A stretch of 13,459 bases of DNA. It comes from a bacterium. Its GTDB lineage: Bacteria; Atribacterota; JS1; SB-45; 34-128. The translations under genes were made by a program, and so were the position numbers. Of the stretch, positions 8,025 through 12,954 are shown in pieces (within the stretch, counting starts at the first letter, position 1; each line of letters starts with the position of its first letter). Below the pieces are notes generated by a model, which worked only from the letters and a program-made list of their open reading frames with translations, was not told the DNA's origin and made no database searches. The DNA lies in NCBI GenBank assembly GCA_018903015.1, contig JAHIPR010000286.1, positions 1 to 13,459 of the forward strand, read 5' to 3'.

Positions 8025-9368
8025 ATGAGATTTTATGATTTAATTATCAAAAAAAGAGATGGCCAAGAATTAACTCATAAAGAAATAAATTTCATGATAA
8101 AAGAATATTGCGAAGATAGGATTCCGGATTACCAAATGTCTACCATGCTGATGGCTATCTATTTTCAAGGAATGAATATTGATGAAATAAAATATCTAAC
8201 TATGGCTATGGTTCATTCCGGAAAAATTATCGACCTTAGTTCCATTCCTGGTATTAAGGTCGATAAACATAGTACAGGAGGAGTAGGAGATACTACTACC
8301 CTTGCTTTAGCCCCCATGGTGGCAGCGGCAGGTGTTCCGGTAGCCAAGATGTCAGGACGGGGTTTAGGTCATACCGGCGGTACAATCGATAAGTTAGAAT
8401 CAATCAAAGGGTTTAAAACAGAATTAAGTCTAAATAAATTTATAAATATCGTTAAGAAAGTTGGAGCATCAATTATCAGTCCTACTTCAGATCTGGCTCC
8501 CGCAGACAAAAAATTATACGCGTTAAGGGATGTCACCGGAACGATAGATAGTATTCCCTTAATCGTAAGCAGTATTATGAGTAAAAAATTGGCAGCTGGT
8601 GCCGATGCCATTGTATTAGATGTTACTACCGGTAGCGGTGCTTTTATGCAAGAATATAAAGATGCCTTGAAGTTAGGGAAAATAATGGTAGATATAGGAT
8701 TAGAGTTTGGCAAAGAGACCGTGGCAGTAGTTTCAAATATGGATGAACCTTTGGGTTTTGCTATCGGTAATTCCTTAGAAGTTAAAGAGGCTATCGAAGT
8801 TTTAAAAAATAGAGGACCGGAAGATTTACGTAACCTTTGTCTGGATCTTGGTACTCATATGCTAAAATTAGGCGGAGCAGCAAAGAATTATGAGGAAGGA
8901 AGAAACAGATTAGAAAAAATACTAAAAGAGGGGACAGCTTTCAGTAAATTTAAGGAGATGATAGCCGCTCAGGGCGGCAATCCGGAAATAATCGATAAAC
9001 CTGAATTATTACCTCTGGCCAAACATTGTACTAAAATTAAAGCTAATATCAGTGGCTTTGTACAGAAAATAGATTCCCTTTTAGTTGGCGAGAGCGCTAT
9101 GCTTTTGGGAGCAGGCAGAGAGAAAAAAGAATCAGAAATTGATTTATCTGTGGGAATTATTTTAAAGAAGAAAGTAGGCAGTAAGGTTAATATTAATGAA
9201 GATTTAGCCGAAGTGTATTATAATGATTCAGAAAAATTAAAAGAAGCAAAGAACAAATTGTTCTCCTCATTTGTTATAGGAGACAATAAACCTAAAAAAT
9301 TACCACTAATCTTAGCTACCATCAGCAAGGAAGGCGTTAAAGAATCGGGGATAGCGTGGAGCGTATAG
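8025..9368 (+). CDS. pdp: Pyrimidine-nucleoside phosphorylase
   Basis: Cytoplasmic nucleoside-salvage enzyme that phosphorolyses thymidine, deoxyuridine and probably uridine to base plus (deoxy)ribose-1-phosphate. The N-terminal MRFYDLIIKKRDGQEL, phosphate-binding KHSTGGVGDTTT (81-92) and the family signature SGRGLGHTGGTIDKLE (110-125) are all intact. R168, S183 and K187 in the LRDV...SSIMSK region match the pyrimidine-binding residues of the family. The C-terminal domain includes MLLGAGREKKESEID (359-373) and GIILKKKVGSKV (377-388). At 447 residues it is slightly longer than Bacillus Pdp. It resembles Pdp more closely than DeoA, hence the broader substrate range proposed. The last four residues, AWSV, are encoded by a heptamer array that also supplies the TAG stop. 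No other nucleoside-salvage gene lies nearby. Confidence 0.93.
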   Translation: MRFYDLIIKKRDGQELTHKEINFMIKEYCEDRIPDYQMSTMLMAIYFQGMNIDEIKYLTMAMVHSGKIIDLSSIPGIKVDKHSTGGVGDTTTLALAPMVAAAGVPVAKMSGRGLGHTGGTIDKLESIKGFKTELSLNKFINIVKKVGASIISPTSDLAPADKKLYALRDVTGTIDSIPLIVSSIMSKKLAAGADAIVLDVTTGSGAFMQEYKDALKLGKIMVDIGLEFGKETVAVVSNMDEPLGFAIGNSLEVKEAIEVLKNRGPEDLRNLCLDLGTHMLKLGGAAKNYEEGRNRLEKILKEGTAFSKFKEMIAAQGGNPEIIDKPELLPLAKHCTKIKANISGFVQKIDSLLVGESAMLLGAGREKKESEIDLSVGIILKKKVGSKVNINEDLAEVYYNDSEKLKEAKNKLFSSFVIGDNKPKKLPLILATISKEGVKESGIAWSV

Positions 9369-9381
9369 CGTTTAGCGTATA
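9353..9381 (+). repeat. Heptamer tandem array spanning the pdp stop codon
   Basis: Units AGCGTGG (9353), AGCGTAT (9360), AGCGTTT (9367) and AGCGTAT (9374), then AG. The array begins within codon 443 of pdp; units one and two encode A-W-S-V and most of the TAG stop at 9366-9368. The 20 bases at 9360-9379 recur as an exact inverted copy at 9681-9700. Confidence 0.85.
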
Positions 9382-9449
9382 GTTTTCTATTAGCAAGATA
9401 GTGTCTCTAATTAAGCTAAAAATTTAAAGCGAAAAACGCAAAACCATAA

Positions 9450-9463
9450 TTCAAAATTCAAAA
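9450..9463 (+). repeat. Heptamer duplication TTCAAAA x2
   Basis: TTCAAAA is present twice in tandem (9450-9456, 9457-9463). A related CAAAACT doublet lies upstream of trpS at 12846-12859. Two units alone are weak evidence; the recurrence of the word and period makes it notable. Confidence 0.5.
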
Positions 9464-9496
9464 CCTTTTTCTAATAAAATAAAGTATTATTTTGAT

Positions 9497-9520
9497 GTAG
9501 GGGTCGGATTTATCCGACCC
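9497..9520 (+). repeat. REP-like palindrome 4, GTAG head on + strand
   Basis: GTAG (9497-9500) directly precedes perfect 9-bp arms GGGTCGGAT (9501-9509) and ATCCGACCC (9512-9520) around TT. It is the left half of a 70-bp head-out pair ending at 9566. Confidence 0.8.
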
Positions 9521-9542
9521 GGGTATGGTAATTTATTTTAGC

Positions 9543-9566
9543 GGGCTTGATGAATCGAGCCCCTAC
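9543..9566 (-). repeat. REP-like palindrome 5, GTAG head on - strand
   Basis: Arms GGGCTTGAT (9543-9551) and ATCGAGCCC (9554-9562) around GA pair with one wobble position. CTAC (9563-9566) follows directly, which is GTAG at the head on the minus strand. It is the right half of the head-out pair that starts at 9497. Confidence 0.8.
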
Positions 9567-9619
9567 CTCCTAAACTCCGTCCTCTAAGAATCTTCTGATT
9601 CATGGCTTCTATTTTCTTA

Positions 9620-9643
9620 ACGAGATAAGATACGAGATAAGAA
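9620..9643 (+). repeat. 12-bp tandem duplication
   Basis: ACGAGATAAGAT (9620-9631) is followed by ACGAGATAAGAA (9632-9643). The ACGAGAT word recurs in the heptamer array at 9707-9727, which suggests a common origin. Confidence 0.65.
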
Positions 9644-9670
9644 TTAGACATTTGTTTGCTTCTTTCTTAA

Positions 9671-9702
9671 CTCTACGCTCTACGCTAAACGCTATACGCT
9701 AG
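9671..9702 (-). repeat. Heptamer array, inverted copy of the pdp-end array
   Basis: On the minus strand the units read AGCGTAT, AGCGTTT, AGCGTAG, AGCGTAG, AG. Bases 9681-9700 are the exact reverse complement of 9360-9379 (20 of 20). The two arrays are about 300 bp apart and could pair as an inverted repeat. Confidence 0.85.
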
Positions 9703-9706
9703 TTTG

Positions 9707-9727
9707 TACGAGATACGAGATACGAAT
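9707..9727 (+). repeat. Heptamer tandem array TACGAGA
   Basis: TACGAGA (9707), TACGAGA (9714) and TACGAAT (9721): three units, two identical and the last with two changes. Confidence 0.75.
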
Positions 9728-9730
9728 TTC

Positions 9731-9744
9731 TTCTGGCTTCTGGC
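9731..9744 (+). repeat. Heptamer duplication TTCTGGC x2
   Basis: TTCTGGC occurs twice in tandem (9731-9737, 9738-9744). A single TTCTGGC with the following TC is found at 12870-12878, between trpS and the M50 gene. Confidence 0.55.
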
Positions 9745-9746
9745 TC

Positions 9747-9771
9747 CATCACGGCAACGCCGTGATGCTAC
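9747..9771 (-). repeat. GTAG-flanked perfect hairpin near the rluB 3' end
   Basis: Arms CATCACGGC (9747-9755) and GCCGTGATG (9759-9767) pair perfectly around AAC. CTAC (9768-9771) is adjacent, so on the minus strand it reads GTAG plus stem-loop. The arm sequence differs from the GGG...CCC palindromes, so it would be a second class. It lies downstream of rluB in that gene's transcript, but no T-run follows, so intrinsic termination is not supported. Confidence 0.65.
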
Positions 9772-9796
9772 TATATACTCGATACTATATACTACT
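9769..9796 (-). repeat. Heptamer array abutting the rluB stop codon
   Basis: On the plus strand the units read TACTATA (9769), TACTCGA (9776), TACTATA (9783) and TACTACT (9790); it can also be read as a 14-bp duplication. One base separates it from the rluB stop (9798-9800). On the rluB strand it carries repeated TAG triplets. Confidence 0.75.
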
Positions 9797-9797
9797 A

Positions 9798-10523
9798 TTA
9801 TATTATTTTCTTCAGACTTTTAATTTCTTCTTTATTTAAATACCTATACTCCCCCGGTTTTACACCTTTTAAAAAAATTGGGCCTAACTGAATTCTTCTC
9901 AGTTTTAGAACAAAATGTCCAATATATTCGCCCATTTTCCTAATCTGTCTTTTCTTTCCTTCTCTTATTTTTATTTTTAATATGGCATTTCCATTAGAAA
10001 TTTTTAACAAATAAATATTGCAGGGTGATATTCTATAATTATTTTCTAAGACAACTCCTTTTGATAGGATTTTTAATTTTTCAGGAGTGGGAATTCCCTT
10101 CACTTTAACAATGTAAACTTTTTCTACTTCTTTTGCAGGATGAGTTAAAGCATAGGCTAATTCACCATCATTAGTAAGAATTAATATTCCTTCCGAATTA
10201 AAATCTAAACGGCCAACCGGGTATACTCTTTCTTTTACACCTTTCAATAAATCTAAAACAGTCGGTCTGCCAAAAGGATCGGATAAAGAAGTTAAATATC
10301 CTTTGGGTTTATTTAGTAATATATAGGAATACTGTTTTTTTTCTTTATATTTTATTAATTTACCTTTCACTTCAACAATATCTTTTTGAGGGTCAACCTT
10401 GGTTCCCAATTTAGTAACGACAGAGTTATTTACCCGTACCTGCCCCTGAATGATAAGGTCTTCACACTTTCTTCGGGAAGAAATCCCTGCTCCCGCCAAA
10501 TATTTTTGCAATCTTTCAATCAT
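9798..10523 (-). CDS. rluB: rRNA pseudouridine synthase, RluB/RsuA family
   Basis: Converts a uridine of rRNA to pseudouridine; the RluB subgroup acts on 23S rRNA helix 89 in E. coli. In 241 residues it shows an N-terminal S4 RNA-binding domain (1-60; RLQKYLAGAGISSRRKCEDLI), then the catalytic domain with GRLDFNSEGILILTNDGEL (104-122), in which Asp107 is the expected catalytic residue. Downstream are REGKKRQIRKM (187-197) and LRRIQLGPIFLKGVKPGEYR (208-227), both typical. The ATG lies 1 base after the scpB stop (TGA C ATG), so translation is probably coupled; only a weak GGA is visible as ribosome site. It is the last gene of the trpS-scpA-scpB-rluB cluster. The RluB rather than RsuA assignment rests on this context and overall similarity; the target base is inferred. 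Confidence 0.93.
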   Translation of the reverse strand: MIERLQKYLAGAGISSRRKCEDLIIQGQVRVNNSVVTKLGTKVDPQKDIVEVKGKLIKYKEKKQYSYILLNKPKGYLTSLSDPFGRPTVLDLLKGVKERVYPVGRLDFNSEGILILTNDGELAYALTHPAKEVEKVYIVKVKGIPTPEKLKILSKGVVLENNYRISPCNIYLLKISNGNAILKIKIREGKKRQIRKMGEYIGHFVLKLRRIQLGPIFLKGVKPGEYRYLNKEEIKSLKKII

Positions 10524-10524
10524 G

Positions 10525-11022
10525 TCATTTAATTCCGATTTCGCTTAGTTTGGGAAGATCGTTAATTTTTTTTAAGCCGAAATGCATTAAAAAAAAGTCC
10601 GTAACTTTGTAAACTAAAGGATTTCCAGGTGCTTTTTTTCTCCCGCTAATTTTTACAAATTTATGCTTGAGTAAATTAAATAAGACCCCTGAGCAACTTA
10701 CTCCCCTTATCTTTTCAATTTCTAAACGAGTTACCGGTTGATTGTAGGCAATAATAGCCAGTGTTTCCAAGGATGCTTTAGAAATTTGATGCTTCCTTTT
10801 ATTCTCTAAGATTTTTTTTACCCAGATAGAGTATTGGGGCTTAGTACCCAGTTTATACCCACCAGCAATTTCATATATTTTAAATGGTCTACTATCGTCG
10901 TCATATTTTGAGATTAATTCATTAATAATCAATCTACTTCTTCTTTTCTCAAGACCGATAATCTCTTTTATCTTATCAAGGGTTAATGGATTATTATATA
11001 CCAGCAATAAGCATTCTATTAT
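10525..11022 (-). CDS. scpB: Segregation and condensation protein B, start codon uncertain
   Basis: Winged-helix partner of ScpA in the SMC-ScpAB condensin, which compacts and segregates the chromosome. The second half is diagnostic: ETLAIIAYNQPVTRLEIEKIRGV, then a GRKKAPGNPLVYK segment and FFLMHFGLKKINDLP near the C-terminus. The earliest canonical start in frame is TTG at 11007-11005, giving 160 residues, but it lies 19 nt from the only Shine-Dalgarno (GGAG, 11030-11027). It would also drop the conserved IIECLL helix. The reading frame matches ScpB back to about 11028 (SNIIECLLLVYNNPLTL). GGAG is 7 nt from an in-frame ATA (11019-11017) and 4 nt from another (11022-11020), so I extend the feature to the first ATA; 11007 is the conservative alternative. 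A single-base error joining the ATG at 11032 to this frame is also possible. Confidence 0.85.
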   Translation of the reverse strand: MIECLLLVYNNPLTLDKIKEIIGLEKRRSRLIINELISKYDDDSRPFKIYEIAGGYKLGTKPQYSIWVKKILENKRKHQISKASLETLAIIAYNQPVTRLEIEKIRGVSCSGVLFNLLKHKFVKISGRKKAPGNPLVYKVTDFFLMHFGLKKINDLPKLSEIGIK

Positions 11023-11813
11023 ATTGCTCCATCTTGTATTGTTTCTTGATTCTTCTTTAACTTTAAAGCATCTCCTTTCAGATTGAACATTATCCTATCA
11101 AAGTTTTTATTCTGATAGCATCTTAGCTTTCTTAAACGTATAAGTTCTAACAAGGCAAGGAAAATAACAATAATTTCTAATTTACTCTGAGCTTTTTCCA
11201 TAAAATAATCGAAAGACAATCCTTCTTTACTGGCCTTCAACAGGTTAATTATTTCTTTCATTTTGGAAGCGGTAGTAAAAGTCCTTTTTTTAAAGGGTAT
11301 ATAGTCTTCTTTCTTTTTATTCTGTAATACTTTTTCCAAAGAAGTTAAAAGGTCTGCTAAATCAACTTTCTGAATTTCTACACTACCTTCTTCATCATTG
11401 TTTTCTATCGCCGGAAAATAGATATTATTTTGGGTCCCTTCTTTTTCCTTTAAATATTCGACCACTTTTTGAAATTTGTCATATTCCTGAAGATATGCTT
11501 CTTTTTCTTTTGAAATCATAAAATCATTGTATTCATCATCTTCCTCTTCACTGCTTTTAACTTCCAATTTAGGAAGAAGATTTTCTGATTTTATTTTTAA
11601 TATTATCGCTATTTCAGTTATGGTTTTACCGGCAATGCTCAAGTCAATAGTACTCTTGTTTTGAATAACATATTTTAAATACTGATCTATTATTTCAGTA
11701 ATGGGTACCTGTTCAATATCTACGATACCTTCTTTTATATTTCTCAGTAATTCGTCTACGAAGCTATCTAAATCATTAGTCTTTATTTTAAAGTCTATAT
11801 TTTTATTATTCAT
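11019..11813 (-). CDS. scpA: Segregation and condensation protein A
   Basis: Kleisin subunit of the SMC-ScpAB complex, bridging the SMC heads and binding ScpB. In 264 residues the N-terminal region aligns with ScpA through IVDIEQVPITEIIDQYLKYV (30-49), equivalent to the usual DIYDIPIAEITEQYL. It is followed by a helical segment with acidic stretches (SSEEEDDEYNDF). The C-terminal winged helix (FFALLELI-type) is represented by IVIFLALLELIRLRKLRCYQ. The usual FEGPLDLLL motif is degenerate here (about NDLDSFVDELLR), so the family is recognised mainly from other blocks and from scpB next door. The start ATG overlaps the trpS stop by 8 bp (ATGAATAA). Its last bases hold the ribosome site for scpB. 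Confidence 0.9.
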   Translation of the reverse strand: MNNKNIDFKIKTNDLDSFVDELLRNIKEGIVDIEQVPITEIIDQYLKYVIQNKSTIDLSIAGKTITEIAIILKIKSENLLPKLEVKSSEEEDDEYNDFMISKEKEAYLQEYDKFQKVVEYLKEKEGTQNNIYFPAIENNDEEGSVEIQKVDLADLLTSLEKVLQNKKKEDYIPFKKRTFTTASKMKEIINLLKASKEGLSFDYFMEKAQSKLEIIVIFLALLELIRLRKLRCYQNKNFDRIMFNLKGDALKLKKNQETIQDGAI

Positions 11814-12792
11814 AGTCCAAATTCATGGCTTTCTTTGCTTCATCGAGGGTCTGTTTAGCTACTTGCCTTGCCTTTTTGCTCCCCTCGATTACAATTTCTC
11901 TAATTATTTTCGGATATTTTTCATAATATTTTCTTTTTTCTCTGAAACCCTCAAACTTATTTATTAAGGCCTGAGCCAATCTCTTTTTGCATTCTACACA
12001 CCCTAATTTTCCTGATTTACATCCGGCAGATATTTCTTCAGATTGATCCGAATTAAACATCTCTTGATAGGTAAACACAACACAAATATCCGGATGTCCC
12101 GAATCATTCAATCTTATTTTTTGGGTATCAGTTATCATTGCCTTCACTTTTTCTTCAATTTTTTCCGGCAAATCGGATATGGAAATAGTATTCCCCAGAG
12201 TTTTACTCATTCTCTTTCCGTCAGTTCCCGGCACACGAGGAATCTTAGTCAATTTTACCTGGGGCAAAGGAAAAATATTTTTATAAAGATTATTAAATCT
12301 CCGGGCTATTTCCCGAGTTAATTCCACATGGTGTACCTGATCTTCTCCCACCGGTACAGCATTCGATTTGTAGATCAATATATCTGAAGCCATTAGAACC
12401 GGATATCCCAAAAGACCATAACTAATATTGTCTTTCAATCCTAAATCTCGTACCTGTTCTTTTAATACCGGATTTCTCTCTAACCAGGGCAAAGGAGTAA
12501 TCATGGATAAAAGTAGATGCAATTCTGCATGTTCCGGGACATAAGATTGCATTAATACAGTACTTCTTTCGGGGTCAATTCCTGCACTAAACCAATCTAT
12601 AAGCATCTCCCTAATGTTTTCTTTTAAATCTTCAGTTTTGTCATAGCCGGTGGTTAGAGCGTGTAAATCTACGACTCCAAAAAAACACTTGTATTCTTCC
12701 TGAAGTTTTACCCAATTTTCCAAAGCTCCTAAATAATTTCCCAAGTGTAATTTGCCGGTAGGTCGCATTCCACTAAAAATTATTCCCGCCAT
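11806..12792 (-). CDS. trpS: Tryptophanyl-tRNA synthetase with a probable 4Fe-4S Cys motif
   Basis: Class I synthetase that charges tRNA-Trp. The 328-residue form starts at ATG 12792, directly after GAGAGGAG with good spacing, and gives the canonical N-terminus MAGIIFSGMRPTGKLHLGN. A longer frame to 12888 adds 32 residues that run through a repeat region and is rejected. The HIGH-equivalent is TGKLHLG (12-18) and the KMSKS-equivalent is KRMSKT (193-198). VGEDQVHHVELTREIA (148-163) is the usual active-site block. The C-terminal ARQVAKQTL (308-316) is typical. C237, C258, C265 and C268 form C-x20-C-x6-C-x2-C, close to the C-x22-C-x6-C-x2-C that binds a 4Fe-4S cluster in Thermotoga TrpRS. The gene overlaps scpA by 8 bp. 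No T-box leader is visible upstream. Confidence 0.97.
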   Translation of the reverse strand: MAGIIFSGMRPTGKLHLGNYLGALENWVKLQEEYKCFFGVVDLHALTTGYDKTEDLKENIREMLIDWFSAGIDPERSTVLMQSYVPEHAELHLLLSMITPLPWLERNPVLKEQVRDLGLKDNISYGLLGYPVLMASDILIYKSNAVPVGEDQVHHVELTREIARRFNNLYKNIFPLPQVKLTKIPRVPGTDGKRMSKTLGNTISISDLPEKIEEKVKAMITDTQKIRLNDSGHPDICVVFTYQEMFNSDQSEEISAGCKSGKLGCVECKKRLAQALINKFEGFREKRKYYEKYPKIIREIVIEGSKKARQVAKQTLDEAKKAMNLDYE

Positions 12793-12819
12793 TTGAAATA
12801 CTCCTCTCTTAATTTTATT

Positions 12820-12848
12820 ATTAAAAATAGTGAAAACCCATGATTCAA
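12820..12848 (-). promoter_or_regulatory. Candidate promoter of trpS-scpA-scpB-rluB
   Basis: On the minus strand, TTGAAT (12848-12843, 4 of 6 to the -35 consensus) and TTTAAT (12825-12820, 5 of 6 to the -10 consensus) are separated by 17 bp. Transcription would start near 12813, giving a leader of about 20 nt that contains GAGAGGAG. The -35 lies in AT-rich heptamer-like sequence, so chance matches are likely. Confidence 0.35.
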
Positions 12849-12859
12849 AACTCAAAACT
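12846..12859 (-). repeat. Heptamer duplication upstream of trpS
   Basis: CAAAACT occurs twice in tandem on the plus strand (12846-12852, 12853-12859), preceded by ATT and so close to the TTCAAAA doublet at 9450-9463. Confidence 0.5.
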
Positions 12860-12882
12860 TTTTTTGTTCTTCTGGCTCTTGT

Positions 12883-12906
12883 GGGCACGATTCATCGTGC
12901 CCCTAC
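12883..12906 (-). repeat. REP-like palindrome 6, GTAG head on - strand
   Basis: Perfect 9-bp arms GGGCACGAT (12883-12891) and ATCGTGCCC (12894-12902) around TC, with CTAC (12903-12906) adjacent, which reads GTAG on the minus strand. It is a solo copy in the 162 bp between the M50 gene and trpS. It lies upstream of the candidate trpS promoter. Confidence 0.8.
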
Positions 12907-12930
12907 CTCTTAATCCTAATTTTCTTCACG

Positions 12931-12951
12931 CGATACACAATACGCAATACG
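12931..12951 (-). repeat. Heptamer array just downstream of the M50 gene
   Basis: Plus-strand units are CGATACA (12931), CAATACG (12938) and CAATACG (12945). On the gene's strand this reads CGTATTG, CGTATTG, TGTATCG, beginning 3 bp after the stop codon (12957-12955). Unlike the other arrays it carries no TAG/TAA on the coding strand. Confidence 0.75.
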
Positions 12952-12954
12952 AAT

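Larger units (their letters stand above)
9369..9797. other. Convergent intergenic region filled with short repeats
   Basis: This 429 bp between the 3' ends of pdp (+) and rluB (-) holds no credible coding sequence and no hairpin followed by a T-run. In order it contains: the end of the pdp heptamer array; a TTCAAAA x2 array; a head-out pair of REP-like palindromes; a 12-bp ACGAGATAAGAW duplication; an inverted copy of the pdp array; TACGAGA and TTCTGGC heptamer arrays; a GTAG-flanked 9-bp hairpin; and a TACTATA-type array touching the rluB stop codon. Confidence 0.8.

Noticed and set aside
9747..9767. Bidirectional terminator between pdp and rluB
   Set aside because: The stem-loop lacks a T-run on both sides. 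It could still contribute to 3' end stability, but termination is not supported by sequence.
9369..9797. CRISPR array
   Set aside because: The repeats are 7-14 bp, directly tandem without unique spacers, and differ from one array to the next. No cas genes are present.
12793..12888. A 32-residue N-terminal extension of trpS to an upstream ATG
   Set aside because: The family N-terminus begins at the Met at 12792, which has a strong ribosome site immediately upstream. The extension is translated from spacer DNA containing repeat words and overlaps the palindrome and the candidate promoter.
12793..12954. T-box or other riboswitch upstream of trpS
   Set aside because: The 162-bp spacer is too short and no T-box core motif or terminator/antiterminator pair is visible. 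It is accounted for by repeats, a palindrome and a possible promoter.
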